DNA of 5,705 bases from NCBI GenBank assembly GCA_002898975.1, contig BEID01000115.1:1-5705 (forward strand), in the 5' to 3' direction. Each line of letters opens with the position of its first letter. Positions within the stretch are counted from its first letter, which is position 1. The stretch comes from a bacterium HR27. GTDB taxonomy: Bacteria; Chloroflexota; Chloroflexia; Thermomicrobiales; Thermomicrobiaceae. Below the pieces are notes generated by a model, which was not told the origin of the DNA, did not search any database, and was given only the letters and a program-made list of their open reading frames with translations. This document shows positions 1-5,705 of this stretch, one piece after another. A program made the translations under genes and the position numbers.

Positions 1-76
1 AACCCGCTACTGCCTCCGTCATCGCCTCCCAGTACCGCGGCGGGAAAATGTGACAGAAGATATCGATCTTCAACAC
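1..76 (-). CDS. Amidohydrolase family 2 (ACMSD-like) protein, N-terminal fragment
   Basis: This is the first 25 codons of a gene that runs off the left edge. The translation from the GTG at 76 begins M-L-K-I-D-I-F-C-H-I-F-P-P-R-Y-W-E-A-M. That resembles the start of metal-dependent TIM-barrel hydrolases and decarboxylases of the amidohydrolase 2 / aminocarboxymuconate-semialdehyde decarboxylase group, where strand 1 carries 'IDxHxHxxP'. Here the first His of the HxH pair is Phe and only the second His (residue 9) remains. A Shine-Dalgarno-like GAAAGGGG lies 9 nt before the GTG and 12 nt before the in-frame TTG at 73. Either could be the start; the TTG gives a conventional M-K-I-D start, the GTG the better spacing. 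Only 40 nt separate it from the binding-protein stop with no terminator between, so co-transcription is likely. The family covers many substrates, so the reaction cannot be named. Confidence 0.7.
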   Translation of the reverse strand, partial: MLKIDIFCHIFPPRYWEAMTEAVAG

Positions 77-85
77 GAGTTCGTA

Positions 86-93
86 CCCCTTTC
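86..93 (-). promoter_or_regulatory. Ribosome binding site of the amidohydrolase gene
   Basis: On the minus strand GAAAGGGG lies 9 nt upstream of the GTG at 74-76. It supports a real translation start at the left edge even though only 25 codons of the gene are visible. Confidence 0.55.
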
Positions 94-116
94 TGCGTAG
101 CGTCTGCGCTCTTCTT

Positions 117-1298
117 CTACAACTGGTTGCTGGCCTCTTCGAGCAAGCTGAAGTCCACGAGCTGCCCGACCGGTACCTTCTGCTGAATACTCTTCCGGCG
201 TAGCCAGATCTCCTGCACCGCTTCCAGATAGGACGTGTCGAATCGCCCGTCGGCACGAAGTCCGGGCCAGACCATCTTCTCGTAGAGTGCGTCGTCCTTC
301 AGCGGTGTGTACTGCTTCAGGATCTCGATGACCTCGCGACGCTTTTCCGGATCCTGCTGTGCTTCGTTGTAGAACTGGAGCCCTCGGAGGTAGGCCACCA
401 TCCAAGCGACAGCGAGCGAGCGATCCTTCGCTACATGAGGGCCGTAGAAGATCCCGGCGATCGGGAAATCATCGCCGATCACCTCGACCAGTGAGTCGCC
501 GCGCAGCAACGCGGTCGCGATACCCCGTTGATCGATTGCGATGGTGGCCGTCGGCTCGACGAGTTCTGCCGCGTGAATCGCCTCGTTCTGCAGTGCTGCC
601 GGCATGTCCGGAACGCGCATGACGACGAGCTCGACATCGTCGAGCGTGAGACCACCGCTCGCCAGCACGCGCTCCGCTTCCAGGATGTCCATGCCGGAAT
701 CGTTCGTGACGGCGAACTTCTTGCCGCGGAGATCACTCACCTTGGTGATCTCACCGCGATCGTAAGCCTGCTTCGGTACACCGATAGCGTGGAAACCGAA
801 TCCCTTGCTCAGGCTCCCCTTCGTCGCCACGGCAGGGACATGGATCCCCTGCAGGACCGCATTCGCGTGCGCTGCCGAAAACGATCCGCCGGAAATATCG
901 AGCTGGCCAGCACTGAGCAAGGGGATCGTCTCCCCAGCCGTTCGCGCCGCGGTGTCCAGCTCGATCGCGATCCCGACTTCAGCAAAGTAGCCCTTGGCCA
1001 TAGCGATGTAGATGCCAGCGTCCGAGACCGCACCGATCGTCGTGATCCGCAGCGTCCGAGTCGCCTGGGTTGCGCGCGTTGGGCTGGCTGCCACCGTCGG
1101 GGTACCAGCAGGCGTGGCACTGGCGACGGTCGGCGTTGGCGTCACCCCACTCGGTTGTGTCGTCCCAGCAGGTGCACTCGTCGGCGTCGGTGTCGCGCCA
1201 CCTCCGCCGCAGGCGGCCAGCAGGGCGCTCACCGGAGCGACCGCCGCGAGACCGAGACCAGCACGCAGCAGCGCTCGTCGGGACATCCTCCTGCGCAT
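117..1298 (-). CDS. ABC transporter substrate-binding lipoprotein, NMT1/SsuA type
   Basis: This is the extracytoplasmic solute receptor of the importer encoded just upstream (393 aa). The N-terminus has a twin-arginine-like motif (S-R-R-A-L-L-R, residues 6-12), a hydrophobic stretch, and a lipobox ending L-A-A-C at Cys30. It is therefore probably a lipid-anchored protein, perhaps Tat-exported. Residues 31-80 are a low-complexity Gly, then Thr/Pro/Ala tether. The folded domain starts near residue 82. It shows hallmarks of NMT1/THI5-like and SsuA/TauA proteins: 'AKGYFAEVGIAIEL' (101-114), 'DLRGKKFAV' (189-197), and 'AALQNEAIHAAELVEP' (234-249, equivalent to the usual aLqxGxIDAxxxxEP). The family binds nitrate, alkanesulfonates, taurine, thiamine-pyrimidine precursors or aromatic acids; the ligand cannot be read from sequence. 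The ATG at 1298 is chosen because a GGAGG lies 7 nt upstream. The Met at codon 5 has AGGAGG directly abutting it, too close to work well. Confidence 0.93.
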   Translation of the reverse strand: MRRRMSRRALLRAGLGLAAVAPVSALLAACGGGGATPTPTSAPAGTTQPSGVTPTPTVASATPAGTPTVAASPTRATQATRTLRITTIGAVSDAGIYIAMAKGYFAEVGIAIELDTAARTAGETIPLLSAGQLDISGGSFSAAHANAVLQGIHVPAVATKGSLSKGFGFHAIGVPKQAYDRGEITKVSDLRGKKFAVTNDSGMDILEAERVLASGGLTLDDVELVVMRVPDMPAALQNEAIHAAELVEPTATIAIDQRGIATALLRGDSLVEVIGDDFPIAGIFYGPHVAKDRSLAVAWMVAYLRGLQFYNEAQQDPEKRREVIEILKQYTPLKDDALYEKMVWPGLRADGRFDTSYLEAVQEIWLRRKSIQQKVPVGQLVDFSLLEEASNQL

Positions 1299-1305
1299 CA
1301 GTTCT

Positions 1306-1310
1306 CCTCC
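1306..1310 (-). promoter_or_regulatory. Ribosome binding site of the binding-protein gene
   Basis: A GGAGG core inside GAGGAGGAGAA (minus strand, 1302-1312) sits 7 nt before the ATG at 1296-1298. This near-consensus site settles the start at 1298 rather than at codon 5 and suggests strong translation, as expected for a binding protein needed in excess. Confidence 0.75.
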
Positions 1311-1362
1311 TCACCCCTACACGGCAATCATCGCTGACCGTGTCATCCGACCGCTGAACGAG

Positions 1363-1397
1363 AAAAAAACGAGGCCGGTGGCTCTTCCACCGGCCTC
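1363..1397 (-). terminator. Intrinsic terminator after the permease gene
   Basis: A perfect 11-bp GC-rich inverted repeat (GAGGCCGGTGG at 1371-1381 and CCACCGGCCTC at 1387-1397) encloses a 5-nt loop. On the minus strand it is followed after one G by seven T residues (1363-1369). It begins 5 nt past the permease stop codon (1403-1405). This is a textbook Rho-independent terminator for the ATPase-permease transcript. It lies between the permease and the binding-protein genes of the same transporter, leaving only 64 nt before the binding-protein start. Confidence 0.9.
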
Positions 1398-1402
1398 TCC
1401 AG

Positions 1403-2233
1403 CTACGCGCGACCACTCGTCCGCTGCCAGGGCACGAGCACTTTGCGCAGGAAATCGACGAGTTGCACGCTCACGAACCCCAGGATCGCCGTCACGAACA
1501 GCGTCGCCCACAGCGACGACACCGAGAACGTCTGCCAGGCGCTCCACAGGAGGTAGCCGAGTCCATCGCGTGCACCCAGCATCTCCGCCAAGACCCCGAG
1601 GATCAACCCGGTCCCGACCCCGAGCCGGAGCCCCGCCAGCACCAGCGGCATCGCCCCCGGCAGCGCGACCGTCCGGATCACGTCCCACCGCTTGGCCCCG
1701 AACGTCTTGGCCACGTCGAAGTAGACCGGGCTGATCGCCAGCACTCCCTCCATCGCATTCGTCACGGCGAGATAGAAGACGCCGATCGCCACCATCGACA
1801 CCTTCGATCCCTCGCCCAGACCGAAGATCAGGAGCAGCAAGGGGAAGAGGGCGCTCTTGGGCAGCGGGTAGGTCGCCGCGATGATCGGGTCGAGCGTCAA
1901 CCGGAGCCAGCGCCACAAGCCCATCGCCAGCCCGATGAGCACCGCCGGTACCCCGCCGATGAGCGTCCCCAAAATCACCCGCCAGAGCGTGATCTTCAGG
2001 TGATGCAGCAAGACCCCCGTCGTCACGGCATCCCAGAAGGCCCGGACGATCGCGCTCGGCGCCGGGAAGAACCGCTGGTCGACCCAACCCGCCCGCGCCG
2101 CCACTTCCCACAGCAGGAGCAGCGCGATCGGGGAGAGGATTTGCGCTGCCGCTTCCGTCTTGGCCCCCACCCGCGGCACCCAGCGTCGACGCCGCGGCAC
2201 TACCTGTTTCAGTGTCGCGCCTCGCTCCGCCAT
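1403..2233 (-). CDS. ABC transporter permease, SsuC/TauC/NrtB type
   Basis: This is the inner-membrane channel subunit of the importer (276 aa, normal for the family). After a basic cytoplasmic N-terminus (R14-R17, R21), hydrophobic segments fall at about 31-49, 82-106, 118-138, 143-163, 198-220 and 238-261, giving the six-helix BPD_transp_1 fold. The ATPase-coupling EAA-type loop is visible at about 171-196, with the core 'AKTFGAKRWDVIRTVALPGAMP' split as A-K-T-F-G-A (175-180) and I-R-T-V-A-L-P (186-192). The segment 'PLPKSALFPLLLLIFGLGE' (123-141) is also typical of the nitrate/sulfonate/taurine group. The ATG lies one nucleotide after the ATPase stop (TGA-G-ATG). Its GGAGG (2240-2244) is inside the ATPase 3' end, 6 nt upstream, so the two genes are translationally close and must share an mRNA. 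It probably works as a homodimer. Confidence 0.95.
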   Translation of the reverse strand: MAERGATLKQVVPRRRRWVPRVGAKTEAAAQILSPIALLLLWEVAARAGWVDQRFFPAPSAIVRAFWDAVTTGVLLHHLKITLWRVILGTLIGGVPAVLIGLAMGLWRWLRLTLDPIIAATYPLPKSALFPLLLLIFGLGEGSKVSMVAIGVFYLAVTNAMEGVLAISPVYFDVAKTFGAKRWDVIRTVALPGAMPLVLAGLRLGVGTGLILGVLAEMLGARDGLGYLLWSAWQTFSVSSLWATLFVTAILGFVSVQLVDFLRKVLVPWQRTSGRA

Positions 2234-2234
2234 C

Positions 2235-3059
2235 TCAATCCTCCCGTGGCCCGCGTCGCACTTCTTCCGCGATCAACCCCCAGATCTCCTCGTAGAGCTC
2301 CCCGTAGCGCGGGTCGGCCCGCACCTCGACGACGTCGCGCGGTCGCGGAAACGGAATCGGGATCAGCCGCTTCACCTGCCCGGGCCGGTGCGTCATCACC
2401 AGCACCTCGTCCCCCAGGGTGATCGCCTCGTCGATCGAGTGGGTCACGAAGATCACCGTCTTCTGCTGCTCCTCGCAGAGCGTCGACACTTCCTGCTGCA
2501 GGATCGTCCGCATCTGCTCGTCGAGGGCCGAGAATGGCTCGTCCATGAGGAGTACGTCCGGATCGACCGCAAACGCCCGGGCGATCGAGACGCGCTGCTT
2601 CATCCCGCCCGAGAGCTGATGCGGATAGGCCCGCTCGAACCCGGCCAGCCCGACCTTGCGGATCCAGTGCCCGGCCCGTTCCTCGACTTCGCGCCCCCGG
2701 ACTCGCCGCAGCTTGAGGCCGTAGGCAACGTTGTCGCGCACGGTCATCCAGGGGAATACCGACTGCTCCTGGAACACCATCGCGAACGGGGGATGACCGT
2801 CCCGGCTCGGCCGCATCCAGACCTCCCCGCTGTCCTGCTGCTCCAGTCCAGCGAGAATCCGGAGGAGCGTCGTCTTCCCACAGCCGCTCGGGCCGACGAT
2901 CACCAGGAAGCGCCCCTCGCGGAGTTCGAAGCTGACCCGATCGAGCGCGCGCAGCTGGCGTCGCCCGTGCTGGAAATGCTTGACGACGTCCGTCACCCGC
3001 ACGACGACGTCACGGTGTGCGGTCGGCCCAGCGCCCCGCTCCCTCAGCGCATCGTGCAT
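2235..3059 (-). CDS. ABC transporter ATP-binding protein, SsuB/TauB/NrtD type
   Basis: This is the cytoplasmic ATPase that powers the importer (274 aa from the chosen start). All nucleotide-binding motifs are intact: Walker A G-P-S-G-C-G-K-T-T (56-64), Q-loop Gln97 in V-F-Q-E-Q-S-V-F-P-W, signature L-S-G-G-M-K-Q-R (149-156), Walker B L-L-M-D-E-P with catalytic Glu174, D-loop S-A-L-D (177-180), and switch His207 in V-T-H-S. The C-terminal 'GELYEEIWGLIAEEVRR' is common in the nitrate/sulfonate subgroup. The frame stays open upstream to an ATG at 3131. I reject that start: it has no Shine-Dalgarno, lies in the loop of an inverted repeat, and would add a Cys-rich 24-residue extension unlike the family. 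The ATG at 3057-3059 has GGAGG 5 nt upstream. It is the first gene of a two-gene unit with the permease. Confidence 0.95.
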   Translation of the reverse strand: MHDALRERGAGPTAHRDVVVRVTDVVKHFQHGRRQLRALDRVSFELREGRFLVIVGPSGCGKTTLLRILAGLEQQDSGEVWMRPSRDGHPPFAMVFQEQSVFPWMTVRDNVAYGLKLRRVRGREVEERAGHWIRKVGLAGFERAYPHQLSGGMKQRVSIARAFAVDPDVLLMDEPFSALDEQMRTILQQEVSTLCEEQQKTVIFVTHSIDEAITLGDEVLVMTHRPGQVKRLIPIPFPRPRDVVEVRADPRYGELYEEIWGLIAEEVRRGPRED

Positions 3060-3064
3060 CGATT

Positions 3065-3069
3065 CCTCC
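3065..3069 (-). promoter_or_regulatory. Ribosome binding site deciding the ATPase start
   Basis: GGAGG on the minus strand lies 5 nt before the ATG at 3057-3059. The competing in-frame ATG at 3129-3131 has no such site, so this element fixes the ATPase start 24 codons inside the longest open frame. Confidence 0.75.
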
Positions 3070-3111
3070 GCTCCGTCACGACACGAGACGATCGAACAGA
3101 TCACGCAGCTA

Positions 3112-3150
3112 TTCCCCGAGCCTGTCGCCATCGTAGACAGGCTCGGGGAA
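3112..3150. repeat. Perfect 15-bp inverted repeat, 9-nt loop
   Basis: The arms TTCCCCGAGCCTGTC (3112-3126) and GACAGGCTCGGGGAA (3136-3150) match at all 15 positions around the loop GCCATCGTA. It lies in the gap between the GH3 stop and the ATPase start. No T-run follows on either strand, so it is not a standard intrinsic terminator. It could still end or stabilise the GH3 mRNA as a hairpin, or act as a DNA operator, since its arms flank a -10-like hexamer. The sequence is certain; the role is inferred. Confidence 0.85.
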
Positions 3151-3159
3151 GCACTTCAA
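3130..3159 (-). promoter_or_regulatory. Possible promoter of the ATPase-permease unit
   Basis: On the minus strand a -35-like TTGAAG (3154-3159) is followed after 18 nt by a -10-like TACGAT (3130-3135). Each matches four of six consensus bases for the housekeeping sigma factor. Transcription would start near 3123, giving a leader of about 60 nt before the ATPase ATG. The -10 box lies in the loop of the inverted repeat and one arm fills most of the spacer, so a repressor bound to the palindrome would block it. The match is moderate and untested. Confidence 0.35.
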
Positions 3160-3276
3160 CCGCCCTGTTCTCGATAGCGGAACCACCCTCGCGATCGATC
3201 TCTGCGGCGCGACCCCCTGCGACTTCTCGCCGAATCGGTACGCTCGCGATCGAACCCGGTTTCGGACACTGGTGGC

Positions 3277-5705
3277 CTAGTGCCGGAAGCGGTCACCTGC
3301 TCCCCAGCGCCCCTCGGAGCGGAGTTCGAACAGACCACGCAAGCGGATATCGCGGGAATGGGCACCCACGAGCACTTCGTACGAACCAGCCGGCGCAATC
3401 CACGCCGCTGCTGCTTCGTCGAAGTACGCGAGGTCGCGAGCGTCGAGTGTGAAGGTCACGGTCGTCGCTTCACTTGGCCCCAGCCGTACTCGCTGGAACC
3501 GCCGCAGCTCCTTCGGTGGCCGCCGTACCGGGCTGGCAGGGAAGCCGATGTAGAGCTGGACCACCTCGCTCCCCTCCCGCCGTCCGATATTCTCGACCGT
3601 ACAAGAAACCTGTAGGGTTTCGCCTGGTTCGAGCTTGGCCCGGTCGAGCGTCAAATCACGATACGCGAACTGCGTATAACTGAGCCCGTAACCGAACGGG
3701 AAAAGTGGTGCGATATCGCGCGCATCGTACCAGCGGTACCCGACGAACACCTCCTCGGAATAGTGAAGCCGCCCGAACGCTCCCGGATAGCTGTGGAACG
3801 GTGGTGTGTCCTCTAGTCGCCGCGGATAGGAGAAGGGAAGGCGCCCGCCTGGTTCTCGTCGTCCTGTGAGGACGTCGGTGATCGCATGCCCCACCTCTTC
3901 ACCGGCATACCAGGCAAGCAGGAGCCCACGTACCGCATCGATCCACGGCAGTCGAACTGGCGAACCGGCTGTCAACACCACGACGGTATTCGGATTGACC
4001 GCCGCGACCGCGCGCACCAGGTCGTTCTGGGCTCCTGGGAGATCGAACGACTCCCGGTCGAACCCCTCACTTTCCCATTCGGGATTGAGCCCCACGAAAA
4101 CGAGTGCGAGATCGGCTTCGCACGCTGCTCGTACAGCGCGGGCGATACGCTCTCCTTCGCTCAGGGCCTGCACGATGCCAAAACGCAGGCCCGCGAGTGG
4201 CATGTCTGGCTGTGCCTTTCGATACTCGGCGACGAGATTATATGGCCGCCCTGCTTCGAGCTCGACATCCGCGCGTACCTCGGCGCTGCCGAAGCCGAAG
4301 TACGTCCGCCCTGGCTGCGGTGCTGTCCAGTTATCCAGGACGAGCGCACCATCGAGGAGCAAGCGAATCTGTCCGACCGCTGTCGCCCCCAGCGTATAGC
4401 GACCAGATTCGGCGGGACGCAAAACAACGCGAATCCGTGCGGAAAAGGCCGTCGGGTCGACGCCAGGTGCGATATCCCCGAGCCAGATAAGATCGGTGGT
4501 TTCGACCCGTGCAGTCGCCACTGGCTCGCCACGGAACTCCGTATCCGCATAGAAGGACAGTTCCACACCTTCCTCACCGAGCTGTGAGGCATCGAGCGGC
4601 GGGATCAGCTTGTAAATCGCTGCACCTTCCTCTACGAGAAACTCCGTCTCCGGAGCTGCCGCGCGCAACGCTTCGATTGGCGTGACGATCCGATGCGAGC
4701 GCACGAAGGCGCTTCCGCCCCCGCCCACCGCCGGCCGCGTCGCATGCGGGCCGATCACTGCGACACGACGATAGGCTGAGAGATCGAGGGGGAGGATACC
4801 GTCGTTACGAAGTAGCACCATACCTGTCGCTGCCGCTTCGCGGATCAGCGCACGATGCTCGGGCCGATCTACTGATCGCTCCGGAGTCGTCTCGGCGCCC
4901 GGCTCGAGCCGGCCAGCTCGCTGGTAGAGCTGAAGCACGCGACGAACGCTCCGGTCGATCGCTTCAAGGGGCACTTGCCCCTGCTCGACTGCTACCCGCA
5001 GTTTTTCGCCGCGCCACTGCGGCGGACCGGGCATTTCCAGATCCAGTCCAGCGAGGAGTGCCTCTACCGTACTGTGGGTGGCGTACCAATCGGACATGAC
5101 GACCCCAGTGTAGCTGAGTTCCTCGCGGAGGATCTTGGTCAGTAGCCAGGGATGTTCCGAGCAGTATGTCCCAGCGAGCCTGTTATAAGCGGCCATGATG
5201 CACCATGGATCGGCCTCTGCGATGGCCACCGTGAACGGGAAGAGGTAGATCTCACGGAGCGACCGTTCGTCGACTTCGATCGAAACGGTCATCCGTTCGA
5301 ACTCCTGATCGTTCGCGACGAAATGCTTGACACAGGCACCGATACCCCGCTGTTGCAAGCCACGCACATATGCGACCGCGAGCGCAGCAGTCAGCCAGGG
5401 ATCCTCCGAGAAGCACTCGAAGTTGCGCCCCCCGAGAGCAGTACGCTGGATATTGATGGTCGGTGCGAGGACGACTTGTGCCCCTTTCGTTTCCGCTTCT
5501 TCCGCGAGCGCTTCGCCGATCCGCTGCACCAGTTGCGGGTCCCAGGTGGCACCGAGCAGAACCGGTGCGGGAAAGGCGGCAGCTGGCAAGATTCGATTGC
5601 CGCGTACCCCAGCTGGACCATCGCTCACTTTCAGAGGACGGATACCCAGGCGGGGTACTCCCGGCACCGTCCACAGGCTGTCCCCAGCGAGGAGCGCCAC
5701 CTTCT
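3277..5705 (-). CDS. GH3 family beta-glycosidase with PA14 domain, 5'-truncated
   Basis: This enzyme hydrolyses terminal beta-linked sugars, most likely a beta-glucosidase-type activity with double displacement. The visible 808 codons lack only the extreme N-terminus. The frame stays open to the right edge, and the GTG at 5700 is an internal Val of the usual 'EKvaLLaG' motif rather than the start. Numbering from that Val as 1: the GH3 N-domain (about 1-260) has S-D-G-P-A-G-V-R-G (26-34), G-R-N-F-E-C-F-S-E-D-P (91-101), K-H-F-V-A-N-D-Q-E (125-133) and the nucleophile Asp204 in V-M-S-D-W. The GH3 C-domain (about 290-660) is interrupted by a PA14-like beta domain (about 374-512). It carries the acid/base Glu, probably Glu545, in E-S-E-G-F-D-R. 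An Fn3-like domain (about 680-792) has the typical R-P-P-K-E-L-R-R-F. Whether it is secreted cannot be seen. It is separated from the importer by 217 nt and is probably a different unit; the exact sugar is unknown. Confidence 0.95.
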   Translation of the reverse strand, partial: KVALLAGDSLWTVPGVPRLGIRPLKVSDGPAGVRGNRILPAAAFPAPVLLGATWDPQLVQRIGEALAEEAETKGAQVVLAPTINIQRTALGGRNFECFSEDPWLTAALAVAYVRGLQQRGIGACVKHFVANDQEFERMTVSIEVDERSLREIYLFPFTVAIAEADPWCIMAAYNRLAGTYCSEHPWLLTKILREELSYTGVVMSDWYATHSTVEALLAGLDLEMPGPPQWRGEKLRVAVEQGQVPLEAIDRSVRRVLQLYQRAGRLEPGAETTPERSVDRPEHRALIREAAATGMVLLRNDGILPLDLSAYRRVAVIGPHATRPAVGGGGSAFVRSHRIVTPIEALRAAAPETEFLVEEGAAIYKLIPPLDASQLGEEGVELSFYADTEFRGEPVATARVETTDLIWLGDIAPGVDPTAFSARIRVVLRPAESGRYTLGATAVGQIRLLLDGALVLDNWTAPQPGRTYFGFGSAEVRADVELEAGRPYNLVAEYRKAQPDMPLAGLRFGIVQALSEGERIARAVRAACEADLALVFVGLNPEWESEGFDRESFDLPGAQNDLVRAVAAVNPNTVVVLTAGSPVRLPWIDAVRGLLLAWYAGEEVGHAITDVLTGRREPGGRLPFSYPRRLEDTPPFHSYPGAFGRLHYSEEVFVGYRWYDARDIAPLFPFGYGLSYTQFAYRDLTLDRAKLEPGETLQVSCTVENIGRREGSEVVQLYIGFPASPVRRPPKELRRFQRVRLGPSEATTVTFTLDARDLAYFDEAAAAWIAPAGSYEVLVGAHSRDIRLRGLFELRSEGRWGAGDRFRH

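Noticed and set aside
1335..1345. A short palindrome TGAC-CGT-GTCA upstream of the binding-protein gene that could be an operator.
   Set aside because: Four-base arms are too short to stand out from chance, and no clear promoter is seen beside it.
3060..3131. A 24-residue Cys-containing N-terminal extension of the ATPase starting at the ATG at 3131.
   Set aside because: No ribosome site precedes it, the ATG lies in the loop of the inverted repeat next to a -10-like box, and the extension does not resemble the family. A good GGAGG supports the start at 3059.
3188..3253. An 11-bp direct repeat, CTCGCGATCGA, at 3188-3198 and 3243-3253 in the gap after the GH3 gene.
   Set aside because: CGATCG-rich strings are frequent throughout this GC-rich window, and two copies 55 bp apart could be chance. 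No further element supports a regulatory role.
2160..3452. A 430-codon open frame on the plus strand antisense to the ATPase and permease genes.
   Set aside because: Its product is Arg/Pro/His-rich with no family resemblance. It is the expected antisense shadow of GC-rich codons, while the minus-strand frames carry complete ABC motifs. Other long plus-strand frames (528-1337, 1463-2422, 3886-4587) fail for the same reason.
5698..5700. GTG as the start codon of the GH3 gene.
   Set aside because: The frame continues to the edge with a Lys codon and a partial codon ending AG before it, matching the internal E-K-V-A-L-L-A-G motif of GH3 enzymes. The true start is outside the window.

Overview
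The window comes from a GC-rich bacterium. The best guess is a thermophilic Chloroflexota of the Thermomicrobium/Sphaerobacter kind. The clues are the high GC, GTG/TTG starts, and a lipoprotein whose lipobox is followed by a long Thr/Pro/Ala tether. This placement rests on style and was not tested by a search. All recognisable genes lie on the minus strand, so the window reads biologically from right to left, and coding density is high.

In order of transcription: (1) The 3' part of a large GH3-family beta-glycosidase with an inserted PA14 domain and an Fn3-like tail (3277-5705, cut by the right edge). (2) A 217-nt intergenic gap with a perfect 15-bp inverted repeat. The loop of this repeat holds the -10-like box of a possible promoter. 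(3) An ABC importer ATPase (2235-3059) and its permease (1403-2233), separated by one nucleotide. (4) A strong intrinsic terminator (1363-1397) directly after the permease stop. (5) The solute-binding lipoprotein of the NMT1/SsuA type (117-1298). (6) Forty nucleotides later, the first 25 codons of an ACMSD-like amidohydrolase family 2 protein (1-76), cut by the left edge.

The ATPase, permease and binding protein form one complete importer of the nitrate/sulfonate/taurine/HMP class. The amidohydrolase, probably co-transcribed with the binding protein, hints that the imported compound is an organic acid, perhaps aromatic or heterocyclic; this is inference only. The GH3 enzyme looks like a separate unit for oligosaccharide or glycoside breakdown. 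The less ordinary points are regulatory: a terminator splits the importer operon just before its binding-protein gene, and a long palindrome brackets the putative -10 box of the ATPase-permease unit. I see no clear novel defence, mobile or RNA system.
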